The position numbers and the translations under genes were made by a program. A DNA stretch of 36,654 nt, taken from the NCBI GenBank assembly GCA_944391285.1, contig CALXSY010000018.1, forward strand, positions 1-36,654, written 5' to 3'. This stretch comes from an uncultured Clostridia bacterium (GTDB lineage Bacteria; Bacillota; Peptococcia; Peptococcales; Peptococcaceae). Below, in pieces: positions 1-7,505 of the stretch. The stretch's first letter is position 1; the number at the start of each line of letters is the position of its first letter. The notes beneath the pieces were generated by a model. That model ran no database searches. It was not told the origin of the DNA and saw only the letters and a list, made by a program, of their open reading frames with translations.

Positions 1-911
1 TTTTTCTCAGTGCGCTCTAATAATTCAAGCGCTTTTTCGATACGACTTATGATCTCTTTTGGTGTCATCTCTTTGGGGAAGCGCTTGGTTATCCATTTGC
101 CGTCTAAAACGAGCTTGCGCTCGATGGGCTTTTCCTCGCTCATGATGGTTTCAATGCGTTCAGCAGACAATCTGCCCTCTTGGCTGTATTGCTTGAGGCG
201 CAGGGCTTGAGCTAAGGACGGAGTACATTCGTTCACTTGGATAGAATCCAGCAAATATTCCTGTTCTTCTGTTGTAAGATAGGACACCTCCACCGCCGGA
301 CGGAAGGACATTAATTTTTCATCTACCATATCCAACAGCTTAGGGATAAGCTCAGTCAGGCGTATATAGCGGAAAATCTGGTTCTTACTTTCACCTACTT
401 GCTCTGCTAACTCTTGCGATGATTTTACACCTTTTAACTTGTTCCCCAATGGGGAACAAGTTAAATCTGTACGAGCGCCTTGTCTTTTCATGGCTTCAAG
501 CTTGAGCTTATATGCAAATGCCCTCTCACTGGGCAAGATTTCCTCTCTTTGCAAATTGGCATCCACCATCAAAATAATTGCCGCATCATCGTCCATTTCC
601 CGCACTATCACCGGCATAGTCTCCATCCCTGCCAGTTCCGATGCTCTTTTGCGCCGATTGCCGGAGACTAATTCATACCCGCCGTTCTCCAAGGGGCGAG
701 CAATGCCCGGAGTCATCACGCCGTATTTTTTTACACTCTCCACCATCTCCTGCATTTTCTCATCATCAACGATTTTGAAGGGGTGGATTTCCGGCGTATG
801 GAGTTCATTTAACGGGATTTGCAGGATCTTCTCCCCGTTTTCTTTAGCTATCTCCGGATTTAGCAATTCATCGTAGGAGGTCAGTTTTATGTTTTTTAAG
901 GGACTTTTCAT
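1..911 (-). CDS. parB: ParB/Spo0J-family partition protein (3' end cut by window edge)
   Basis: The minus strand is open from an ATG at 911 to the window edge, giving 303 visible codons with no stop. The product has a ParB N-terminal nuclease-like domain (residues about 30-110) with the motif GNRRKRASELAG, followed by a helix-turn-helix near SSQELAEQVGESKNQIFRYI. Proteins of this family bind centromere-like sites and work with a ParA ATPase to segregate plasmids or integrative elements. The start lies inside the 3' end of parA (44-bp overlap) and has a GGAGG about 9 bases upstream, so the two are translationally coupled. The coding sequence contains a perfect 15-bp inverted repeat (433-465), described separately. 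The family call is firm. Whether it serves partition or regulation in this element is inference. Confidence 0.85.
   Translation of the reverse strand, partial: MKSPLKNIKLTSYDELLNPEIAKENGEKILQIPLNELHTPEIHPFKIVDDEKMQEMVESVKKYGVMTPGIARPLENGGYELVSGNRRKRASELAGMETMPVIVREMDDDAAIILMVDANLQREEILPSERAFAYKLKLEAMKRQGARTDLTCSPLGNKLKGVKSSQELAEQVGESKNQIFRYIRLTELIPKLLDMVDEKLMSFRPAVEVSYLTTEEQEYLLDSIQVNECTPSLAQALRLKQYSQEGRLSAERIETIMSEEKPIERKLVLDGKWITKRFPKEMTPKEIISRIEKALELLERTEK
433..465. repeat. perfect 15-bp inverted repeat inside parB
   Basis: Positions 433-447 and 451-465 are exact reverse complements around the 3-base spacer AAT; the core is GTTCCCCAATGGGGAAC. It sits in the linker between the ParB domain and the HTH, in frame. 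It could be an operator, a parS-like site or an mRNA hairpin. Confidence 0.8.
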
Positions 912-1680
912 CCTCCAGCACCTCCTTGGTCAATTCACGATAGCTCTCTGCCACCTTGCTTTTTGGTTTATAGGCATAGATGCTTTTGCCCTCAATGCTC
1001 GTTTCTGACGCCTTAACAGAAGATGGTATTTCGCTTTTAAATATCCTAACTTGCTTTCCGTAATTCTCTCTCAATAGACTGCTGACATCTTTAGACAAAT
1101 TAGTGCGGCTGTCCGTCATGGTGAGCAGGATACCGTCAATCGCTAAATGAGGATTTAATTGCCGTTTTACTTTGCCGATGGTGCGCATCAGCTGTTCCAA
1201 GCCTTTCAAGGGCAGATATTGAGCTTGCGCCGGAATGATGACACTATCTGCTGCGGCTAAGGCATTAATAGTGAGCATACCCAAGGACGGCGTGCAGTCG
1301 ATAATGATATAGTCATAATCTTTCTTCACGTTACGGAGATAATCTTTTAATATCAGCTCTCTGCTCATGGTATTGACCAAAGTAACTTCCATGCCAGATA
1401 ATTCGATATTGGCAGGCACTAAATCCACGCCTTCCTCATGATGCAGGATACCCTCATAGGGCATAATCTTTCTTTCATTCATCGTCTTCTCCATCAGATC
1501 GGCAATAGTTGTTTCCAGTTCATCGGGAACATAGCCTAAGCTTTCTGTTAGGCTTCCTTGAGCATCAAAGTCAATTAACAATACTTTCTTGCCCTCTCGG
1601 GTTAAGCCGATACCTAAGTTGGCAGTGGTAGTGGTTTTGCCCACTCCGCCTTTTTGATTGGCAATAGCAATAGTTTTCAT
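868..1680 (-). CDS. parA: ParA-family ATPase
   Basis: This 270-residue protein begins with the deviant Walker A box KGGVGKTTTTANLG (residues about 10-23) and continues with LLIDFDAQGS and DYIIIDCTPSLG, the Walker A' and B regions of ParA/Soj/MinD ATPases. ParA forms ATP-dependent gradients on DNA that move ParB-bound cargo. An AGAGGAG motif precedes the ATG by about 7 bases. It lies 55 bp downstream of repA and overlaps parB, forming a repA-parA-parB cassette on one strand. This order is typical of RepA_N plasmids and of Tn1549-type conjugative elements in Clostridia. Chromosomal Soj is the alternative, but the adjacent RepA argues against it. Confidence 0.92.
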   Translation of the reverse strand: MKTIAIANQKGGVGKTTTTANLGIGLTREGKKVLLIDFDAQGSLTESLGYVPDELETTIADLMEKTMNERKIMPYEGILHHEEGVDLVPANIELSGMEVTLVNTMSRELILKDYLRNVKKDYDYIIIDCTPSLGMLTINALAAADSVIIPAQAQYLPLKGLEQLMRTIGKVKRQLNPHLAIDGILLTMTDSRTNLSKDVSSLLRENYGKQVRIFKSEIPSSVKASETSIEGKSIYAYKPKSKVAESYRELTKEVLEDEKSLKKHKTDLLR

Positions 1681-1735
1681 ATTTTTACTCCTCTCAAAGT
1701 TAGTTAAATAAAAATAGCAGAGCTTGTCTGCTCTG

Positions 1736-2632
1736 CTACATAAAGGCTAAATCATGTTTTACTTTTGCTCGGTAATAATTATACATAGTCGCTGAAGCGT
1801 TAAACAAGACTTCCATCAGATAGGCTTTGATATTTCTGATATTGCCCGGACTTGCCCTCAGGCACTCAAACACATACTCAATATGCAGCGAGTTTAACTG
1901 TCTGAATCTCTCCTGCACAAAGGGAACAGCTATTTTGCGCTCGCCGATTTTGATAAGACCATCGGCTGTTTGATACACTTCGGTGATTAAATCCACTATT
2001 TCCTCCAACTCTTCTTGCGGAAATTGCTCAGCTAAAATATCATACTCAATTTGCTCTTTGGCTTGGCGCTTGGGCTCATCTATCCTATCTATCTCTTTAT
2101 TAATTTCAGTCTTACTATACTCAGTATTATTACACTCGGTTTTTCCGAAGTCCGGACATCGGTTTTTCGAAATTCTTGACTTCGGTTTTTCCGAAGTCTT
2201 GACTTCTGATTTTCCGAAGTCTGGATTATTACCATAATTACGGTCTTTATTCTCTGCAATATAATCCTCTTGAATAAATTTCCTGACATAGATTTTGGTA
2301 GGTTTGCCTTGACCTTGCTTGATGCGTTCTATCAGACCGATACCTTTATTGGTGTCTAATTCTGCCAAGAGCTTCACTGCTTTGTCCGTTTTACAATTTA
2401 ACAGTTCGCAAATATCCTCTAAGGTAAAGTAGATATACACTCTGTTTCTTTCATCAATCCAATTATTTTTCATCGACAAACTCAATCTATCCAGCATCAG
2501 CCCATAAAGAAGTTTAGCATCGGTAGAAAGATGTTTAAAGTATGGATCGGTGATTAATGCTTTGGGTATTCGGTAAAAGGCATACTGCTCCCCTTCATTG
2601 CCGTAGTGATAGGTAAATATTCTTTCGTTCAT
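1736..2632 (-). CDS. repA: RepA_N-type replication initiator protein
   Basis: The N-terminal 120 residues match the winged-helix RepA_N type: YAFYRIPKALITDPYFKHLS, then LLYGLMLDRLSLS and YFTLEDICELLNCKTDKA. A low-complexity linker (about residues 130-180) of repeated FGKSE/TSEK/FGKTE units follows, then a C-terminal helical domain like DUF6017 that ends YNYYRAKVKHDLAFM. RepA_N proteins initiate theta replication of low-copy plasmids and are also carried by integrative conjugative elements. The start has AAGGAGG 7 bases upstream. The linker is encoded by tandem dyads (2134-2224) that probably form the origin. The family call is strong. That the element can still replicate on its own is not shown. 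Confidence 0.9.
   Translation of the reverse strand: MNERIFTYHYGNEGEQYAFYRIPKALITDPYFKHLSTDAKLLYGLMLDRLSLSMKNNWIDERNRVYIYFTLEDICELLNCKTDKAVKLLAELDTNKGIGLIERIKQGQGKPTKIYVRKFIQEDYIAENKDRNYGNNPDFGKSEVKTSEKPKSRISKNRCPDFGKTECNNTEYSKTEINKEIDRIDEPKRQAKEQIEYDILAEQFPQEELEEIVDLITEVYQTADGLIKIGERKIAVPFVQERFRQLNSLHIEYVFECLRASPGNIRNIKAYLMEVLFNASATMYNYYRAKVKHDLAFM
2134..2224. repeat. four tandem ~23-bp dyad repeats (candidate iterons/origin) inside repA
   Basis: Copies start near 2134, 2156, 2179 and 2202 and follow the pattern ACTTCGGTTTTTCCGAAGT. Each is an internal dyad with arms ACTTCGG and CCGAAGT; copies 1 and 3 are near perfect, 2 and 4 degenerate. The spacing is 22-24 bp, about two helical turns. 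The copies fall in two codon frames, so DNA rather than peptide is conserved. RepA_N plasmids are known to hold their origin inside the rep gene. Confidence 0.7.
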
Positions 2633-2659
2633 ACTGCTTCCTCCTTAATTTAGGGCATG

Positions 2660-2689
2660 AAAAAAGAACCATCAATGTGATGGTTCTTT
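2660..2689 (-). terminator. intrinsic terminator upstream of repA
   Basis: A perfect 12-bp stem (2663-2674 with 2678-2689, loop ATG) is followed on the minus strand by a run of T. It lies 28 bases before the repA start. It either ends transcription arriving from rlmD or acts as an attenuator in the repA leader. Confidence 0.75.
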
Positions 2690-2881
2690 GCTAATTTTTC
2701 ATACTTTATACATACTGATTTTGCTAATATTTTTTCTTAATTTATTCATTTCTTGTGTTCCCGGATACCACCTCAATAACTACAGACACGGTAATGTAGT
2801 TCTCAATTCGCTTACTTCGCTCTTTTTCCCCTTGAGGAGCAAAAACGACATGGGGCGAAAAATGCCTGAAACATAGGATTT
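2690..2881. other. junction between mobile-element module and chromosome (candidate attachment region)
   Basis: This 190-bp AT-rich stretch lies between the replication module and the rlmD stop. It holds a weak dyad (ACTACA...TGTAGT, about 2778-2799) but no convincing ORF. If the rep-par module belongs to an integrated element, its attachment core should lie here or in the last codons of rlmD. No direct repeat can be verified because the other end is outside the window. Confidence 0.35.
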
Positions 2882-4213
2882 CTACAAATTTTTTCTTTGT
2901 ATCAACATTATCGTCTCGACGTGACCTGTCTGGGGAAACATGTCAACAGGCTGAACTTTTAGCAGCTCATAGCCAAAATTCTTTAAATACGCCAAATCCC
3001 TTGCCAAGGTAGTAGGATTGCAGGACACATAAATTATCTTGGCGCAATTACTTTCACCCAGAACATCCAACAAAAACTGATGGCAGCCGTTTCTGGGCGG
3101 GTCAATTATTACCACCTCCGGCACCTGCCTTAGTTTATTTTTTTTCAGCCATTCCTCTGCCTTCGCTGCTGTAAATTGACAGTTAGTTAACCCATTTAAG
3201 GCGCAGTTTTCCTTGGCATCACGCACCGCCTGAGCAACGCTCTCTACGCCGTAAACACTTTTGGCGTCCTTTGCCAAATACATGCCAATAGTGCCAATGC
3301 CGCAGTATAAATCCAGCACCTGCTGCGTGCCGTCCAGAGCAGCATATTCCTTGACTAAATCATACAAAACCTTTGCCTGCGCATTATTGACCTGAAAAAA
3401 GGATTGGGGCGAAATGCGGAATTTTAACTCGCCGATAGTGTCTATGATAAATTCTCTGCCCGCCAGCAGTTTAAAATTTTTACCGCACAAAAGCTTGGGA
3501 TTGGTGTTAACATTATGATAAACCGAAGCCACGAGCGGAAAAGCTGCTGTCAATTGCTCTTCTAAACCTTTCAACCGCCAAGCATTGTCTTTGGTAATAA
3601 AAACCACCATCAACTCATCGTTATAACGGCTGTGGCGAATTAAAATCTTTTGCACATAGTCTACTCTTCCCTGACGCAGCAAGGCTTCCTCCAGCCAAGC
3701 AATCAGCTGATTGACCGTCGGCGCAAACAACCGGCACTTTTCTGCCGGCACTAATTGATGACTGCCTTGAGCAAAAAAGCCCAATTTCACCTTTCCGCCC
3801 TCATAGGAAACGTGAAATACGCCCTTATTGCGGTATCCCCAAGGCTCATTCATGCCTAAAGCCGGCGGCACCGAAACATCAAGATGCCCGATGCGCTTCA
3901 GCGCTTCCTGCACCATCATTCCTTTCATCTCCAGCTGAAAAGGATAGTTCACCGCCTGCAATGTACAGCCACCGCAAGCTTCTGCTACCGGGCAAATCGG
4001 TTCTCGGCGTTCAAAAGACGGCTCCAAAATTTCTACAGCTTTTCCTATCGCCATGCTGCTTTTTACCTGCGTGATCTCCGCCGCCACCAATTCGCCTAAA
4101 AGGGCATTTTCCACAAAAACAGCCAGATTATTTACTCTGCCCACGCCTACTCCCTGATGAGAAATGCCGTCTATTTTAACTTTTACCTTATCGCCAACTG
4201 TTAATTTCTCCAC
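2882..4213 (-). CDS. rlmD: 23S rRNA (uracil-5-)-methyltransferase, RlmD/RlmCD type
   Basis: The enzyme uses S-adenosylmethionine to methylate C5 of uridine in 23S rRNA. An N-terminal TRAM domain (residues 1-60) is followed by Fe-S cluster cysteines in CPVAEACGGC (C74, C80, C83, and C160 in AEKCRLF). The SAM motif is DLYCGIGTIG, then IIDPPRNGC, and SCNPTTLARDL carries the catalytic Cys (about 398). The start is GTG at 4213. The open frame runs back to a TTG at 4231, but that extension would translate the AGGAGG that lies 6 bases before the GTG. At 443 residues it has the usual family length. It follows the CPBP gene by 10 bp. The 3' end is a documented integration site of streptococcal conjugative elements, which matters for the neighbouring rep-par module. 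Confidence 0.93.
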   Translation of the reverse strand: MEKLTVGDKVKVKIDGISHQGVGVGRVNNLAVFVENALLGELVAAEITQVKSSMAIGKAVEILEPSFERREPICPVAEACGGCTLQAVNYPFQLEMKGMMVQEALKRIGHLDVSVPPALGMNEPWGYRNKGVFHVSYEGGKVKLGFFAQGSHQLVPAEKCRLFAPTVNQLIAWLEEALLRQGRVDYVQKILIRHSRYNDELMVVFITKDNAWRLKGLEEQLTAAFPLVASVYHNVNTNPKLLCGKNFKLLAGREFIIDTIGELKFRISPQSFFQVNNAQAKVLYDLVKEYAALDGTQQVLDLYCGIGTIGMYLAKDAKSVYGVESVAQAVRDAKENCALNGLTNCQFTAAKAEEWLKKNKLRQVPEVVIIDPPRNGCHQFLLDVLGESNCAKIIYVSCNPTTLARDLAYLKNFGYELLKVQPVDMFPQTGHVETIMLIQRKNL

Positions 4214-4223
4214 ACTTTTCCTC

Positions 4224-4931
4224 CTAAACAAAAAAAGCCAAACTAATCATCAAGGTATTCCAAACACTATGCGCAATCATTGAGCTGCAAATAGAATCAC
4301 ATTTCAGCCGCAAAATATTCAGCCACATTCCCGCCAGCCACAGCAGCACCAGCCGATACAGATCAAAATGCATAGCGGCAAAAATCAAAGAGGTGATCAC
4401 CAGCGCTTTTTTTACTCCCATTTTTTCCTGCAGGCTTTGGTATAAAGCCCCGCGGAAAAATATTTCTTCTCCGATAGGTGCCAAAATACTGCTGATTAAA
4501 TAAATAGCCGCTGCCTGCTGCCAAGAGTTTGCCAAAGCAGCCATCATTGACAAGGACTGCGGTTCTGCTTCTACAGGCAGCAAGCTGGCGTAAAGGCTTC
4601 CTAAAACAATCAAAAGCAAAAAAATCCCGCCGCCGCTTAAAATGCTTAGTGCAGTCTGCTGTCTGTTCAGCCGCTTAAAGCCAACTTGCGAATATTGCCA
4701 GCCTTTGATGACTTTTATCCACATTATGCTCCAAAATCCCAAAAACAGGCTGAAAAACATGTTTTTGTACAAGCCCTGATCCGCTTTATCCAGCAATTGT
4801 GCCAATAATCCCGACGCCCAGCCGCTCAAAAACATAATGCCGACTGCCAAAATTATCCCTTGCAGAACTGCCGATTTTTTTAAATATGTATTTATTCCTT
4901 TAAATTTATTTAAAATATCCTCATCATGCAT
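4224..4931 (-). CDS. CPBP family intramembrane metalloprotease/glutamic protease
   Basis: This is a polytopic membrane protein with about six hydrophobic segments and the CPBP (Abi/CAAX protease-like) signatures: EEIFFRG (E155, E156, R160), a histidine in AMHFDLYRL (H188) and SMIAHSVWN (H221, N225). Members cleave within or near the membrane; in bacteria many have no known substrate and some act in bacteriocin immunity or prenyl-protein processing. The ATG at 4931 with an upstream AAGAAGG is preferred over a GTG at 4976, which lacks a ribosome binding site. It sits directly upstream of rlmD and is probably cotranscribed. The fold call is firm and the substrate unknown. Confidence 0.85.
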   Translation of the reverse strand: MHDEDILNKFKGINTYLKKSAVLQGIILAVGIMFLSGWASGLLAQLLDKADQGLYKNMFFSLFLGFWSIMWIKVIKGWQYSQVGFKRLNRQQTALSILSGGGIFLLLIVLGSLYASLLPVEAEPQSLSMMAALANSWQQAAAIYLISSILAPIGEEIFFRGALYQSLQEKMGVKKALVITSLIFAAMHFDLYRLVLLWLAGMWLNILRLKCDSICSSMIAHSVWNTLMISLAFFV

Positions 4932-5007
4932 CTTATCAGCCTTCTTTATTTTCCCCGCTGCATAAATAGTTATCACTCACACATACTATAGCAAGGAGGC
5001 GAAAAAA

Positions 5008-5511
5008 ATGTGGTTTCTTATTTTCTTGATTTTCATAGCGGCGGCTTTTTTATTTATGCAATTCATCAGCCGCTTGCCAGGCGAAAAATTTCCCGGCTTA
5101 GGCAAAATTATCACCCCTGAACACAATGAAATCGTAAATGATGTTCAAGTAGATGATGCTTACGAAATTATTTCCGGACAAAATGCTCCGCTTTTTGACA
5201 CCATGCTTATTTTAAGTGTTAACTCACCCACGGAAATTTTATTTCAATGGAAAGTTTCCGGGGAAAATTATCAAAAATCCGTTATTCATCACAACGCCCC
5301 GGGCACCGATACCAGCAAAGCAGTTCTTAAGCTCAATTACCGCGGACGGCTTAATTTTAAAGAAGAGCATCCGGTGCGTTTGGCAGACAAACAGCTGAGC
5401 TTAAATATTGATGCTCCTGCCTGTGAGCTTTATGGTGAGTTAGGCTTTTACACCGACCAAGATAACTTTATTGTTTTGGCGCGCTCCAATACGGTTAAAA
5501 TTCCTCTTTAA
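5008..5511 (+). CDS. membrane-anchored protein of unknown function
   Basis: This 167-residue protein has an N-terminal hydrophobic anchor (WFLIFLIFIAAAFLFMQFI, residues 2-20) and then a polar, beta-rich domain with segments such as LILSVNSPTEILFQWKVSGE. No known motif is evident. The topology suggests a small extracytoplasmic domain, perhaps Ig-like or lipid-binding; this is a guess from composition only. AAGGAGG lies about 8 bases before the ATG. It is divergent from the CPBP gene and ends at a bidirectional terminator shared with scpB, so it is a single-gene unit. Confidence 0.75.
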   Translation: MWFLIFLIFIAAAFLFMQFISRLPGEKFPGLGKIITPEHNEIVNDVQVDDAYEIISGQNAPLFDTMLILSVNSPTEILFQWKVSGENYQKSVIHHNAPGTDTSKAVLKLNYRGRLNFKEEHPVRLADKQLSLNIDAPACELYGELGFYTDQDNFIVLARSNTVKIPL

Positions 5512-5520
5512 AAATTCCTT

Positions 5521-5558
5521 AAAAAATAACCTTAGCTTAAAGCTTTGGTTATTTTTTT
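5521..5558. terminator. bidirectional intrinsic terminator between the small membrane protein and scpB
   Basis: AAAAAATAACC at 5521-5531 pairs with GGTTATTTTTT from 5547, with a loop that can fold further (AGCTT/AAGCT). A and T runs flank both sides, so it can stop transcription from both convergent genes. It overlaps the scpB stop codon. Confidence 0.75.
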
Positions 5559-6115
5559 TCTTCCTCTGAATTTTTCGCGAAAATCTCTTCAGCAAAATAA
5601 TTTTCTTTTTCCTCATTTTTGGGCAAATCCTCTAAGCTGTTGAGTCCGAAAAACTGCAAAAATTGCTTGGTCGTGCCATACAAAAGGGGTCTGCCCACTA
5701 CCTCTTTGCGCCCTTTTTCCTCCACCAAGCCTTTGTTGACCAGAGTGCTCATCGCCCAGTCAACATTAACTCCTCTTAAAAGCTCCACCTCACCTTTAGT
5801 CACCGGCTGTTTATAGGCAACTATTGCCAAGGTTTCCAAGGCGGCATTGGATAAGGTGCTCATCTGAGGCTTGTACATTTTTTCGATATACTCCCGATAC
5901 TGGCTCTTGGTCGCATAAATATAGCCGCCGGCCAGCGCCACCACCTCAATGCCCCGATGAGGTTCCTGGCTTTCCTTTTGCAATATTTCTAAAGTTTCTT
6001 CAACCTCTTCAGGCTTAAATGACGTGATCTCCACAATATCCTTTACACTCAGCGGCGTATTGGTTATAAAAAGCAAGCTTTCAATAATCGCTCGGATCTC
6101 CTGATTAAAAAGCAT
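5549..6115 (-). CDS. scpB: segregation and condensation protein B
   Basis: The 188-residue product matches ScpB: two winged-helix domains, with EIRAIIESLLFITNTPLSV at the N-terminus and the conserved stretch LSNAALETLAIVAYKQPVTK (about residues 88-107), then GRPLLYGTTKQFLQFFGL. ScpB dimers bind ScpA and regulate the Smc condensin that organises and segregates the chromosome. Its ATG shares one base with the scpA stop codon, so translation is coupled. It is the last gene of a five-gene minus-strand operon that begins with the TorD-like gene. Confidence 0.95.
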   Translation of the reverse strand: MLFNQEIRAIIESLLFITNTPLSVKDIVEITSFKPEEVEETLEILQKESQEPHRGIEVVALAGGYIYATKSQYREYIEKMYKPQMSTLSNAALETLAIVAYKQPVTKGEVELLRGVNVDWAMSTLVNKGLVEEKGRKEVVGRPLLYGTTKQFLQFFGLNSLEDLPKNEEKENYFAEEIFAKNSEEEKK

Positions 6116-6858
6116 CAGCCTACTTCCTCCTCTGTCTTAGGCTTAACCAGCCACAAACTGCCGAAATTTTCATCCTGGCGCACTAAAATATGCCCCATTT
6201 TATACAGCTCTAATAATGCTAAAAATACCGCAATCACCTTTTTTTTGCTGTCCAGGGGCTTAAATAAAGCGCCAAACTCAACCGCACCTTGGCTGTCCAA
6301 TAAATCTATGAGCATATCCATCATAGCATCAACTTCATAGTTATCGTGAGTCAGGATAATTTGCGGTTTTTCCTCGGCAACATGGCGCAGCACTTTGTCA
6401 AATGCCTGCCACAGCTGCTCCAAAGAAATATTAGCCACCGGATTGCCGGCGGAAAAGTCTTTCCCCAACTCTTCGATATCTATTTCCTTAAAGACATGCT
6501 CCGCCGCTTTGTCGGCACAATCCTTTAACTCCAAGGAAACTTCCTTATAAAACTTATACTCCAGCAAGCGCTTAGTCAGTTCTTCCCGCGGGTCAGCCTC
6601 TTGCTCCGGCAAAACAGCCGGTTTCGGCAAGAGCATTTTGGCTTTAATGCTGATCAAGGTCGCCGCCATCAGCAAAAAATCACTGGCAATTTCCAGATTC
6701 ATCTCCTCGGCAGCGTTTAAATATGCCAAATACTGCTTAGTTATCTCGGCAATAGGTATATCGTAGATATCCATTTTATTTTTTTCCAGCAAATGCAGCA
6801 AGAGATCCAGCGGACCTTTGAAGTTATCTAAGCTGACACAATATTTTTCCTCTGCCAT
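6115..6858 (-). CDS. scpA: segregation and condensation protein A (kleisin)
   Basis: The 247-residue product shows the ScpA N-terminus FKGPLDLLLHLLEKNKMDIYD (residues 13-33, abridged here), then AEEMNLEIASDFLLMAATL and KAKMLLPKP, all family hallmarks. The C-terminal winged helix contains AVFLALLELYKMGHI. ScpA is the kleisin subunit that bridges the Smc ATPase heads. AGGAGG lies about 6 bases upstream of the ATG. The M50 protease gene stops 9 bp upstream and scpB starts at its stop codon. Pairing with scpB confirms the assignment. Confidence 0.95.
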   Translation of the reverse strand: MAEEKYCVSLDNFKGPLDLLLHLLEKNKMDIYDIPIAEITKQYLAYLNAAEEMNLEIASDFLLMAATLISIKAKMLLPKPAVLPEQEADPREELTKRLLEYKFYKEVSLELKDCADKAAEHVFKEIDIEELGKDFSAGNPVANISLEQLWQAFDKVLRHVAEEKPQIILTHDNYEVDAMMDMLIDLLDSQGAVEFGALFKPLDSKKKVIAVFLALLELYKMGHILVRQDENFGSLWLVKPKTEEEVG

Positions 6859-6867
6859 CTCTTCCTC

Positions 6868-7488
6868 CTACATCAGCATTAATGCCAGCTGCACAAACCA
6901 ATAATATATCTGCCCGGCAATAGGTGTAATGATCGTGCCAATGACATTGGCGATAACCAAAATCAACAAAATAATCATGCCATAGCGATCCATTACATCC
7001 AAATATTTATAAGCGGCTCCTTTGGGAATCAAGCCAGCCAATATCTTGGAACCATCTAAAGGTGGAATTGGAATCAAGTTAAACAGCGCCATGTAGATAT
7101 TTAAATAAATGCCACTGGTTGCTATCTGCACTGCGCTCATGCCTAAATTAACCGTTAACGGCAGGCATAATGCCAAAATTAAGGCTAAAAGCAGATTAGC
7201 CAAAGGACCGGCAAAAGATACCAGCATAATTCCCCTGGAACGATTGCCTTTAAAGAAAAAGGGATTGATCGGCACCGGTTTCGCCCAGCCAAATCCTGCC
7301 ACAAACAACAAAATCGCCCCCAATGGGTCTAAATGCACCAAGGGATTTAAGCTGAGCCTGCCGGCATTTTTCGCCGTCGGATCACCTAATAAATACGCTG
7401 CCAGACCGTGCGCCAGCTCATGCACCGTAATCGTTACCAAAACCAAAATCGCTCCGCTCAGCATGCTTGAGAGTGAATCTAAAAACAA
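6868..7488 (-). CDS. site-2 protease family (M50) membrane metalloprotease
   Basis: This 206-residue polytopic protein has the zinc-binding HELAH (H23, E24, H27) in the first membrane segment and NLIPIPPLDGSK (third ligand D145) in a later one. It lacks a PDZ domain, so it belongs to the short YwhC-like branch rather than RseP. The start is TTG at 7488, supported by AAAGGAG 9 bases upstream. In Firmicutes such genes commonly precede scpA, as here. The substrate is unknown. Confidence 0.9.
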   Translation of the reverse strand: MFLDSLSSMLSGAILVLVTITVHELAHGLAAYLLGDPTAKNAGRLSLNPLVHLDPLGAILLFVAGFGWAKPVPINPFFFKGNRSRGIMLVSFAGPLANLLLALILALCLPLTVNLGMSAVQIATSGIYLNIYMALFNLIPIPPLDGSKILAGLIPKGAAYKYLDVMDRYGMIILLILVIANVIGTIITPIAGQIYYWFVQLALMLM

Positions 7489-7505
7489 AATGCCACACTC
7501 CTTTA

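Noticed and set aside
439-876. Plus-strand ORF of 145 residues
   Set aside because: It is the antisense of parB, whose product has clear family motifs; the plus-strand peptide is low-complexity and has no similarity.
4960-4989. Sigma-E-like promoter (GCATAAA, 15 bp, CATACTAT) before the 5008 gene
   Set aside because: The predicted transcription start would fall inside the ribosome binding site of the gene, so the leader would be too short for normal initiation.
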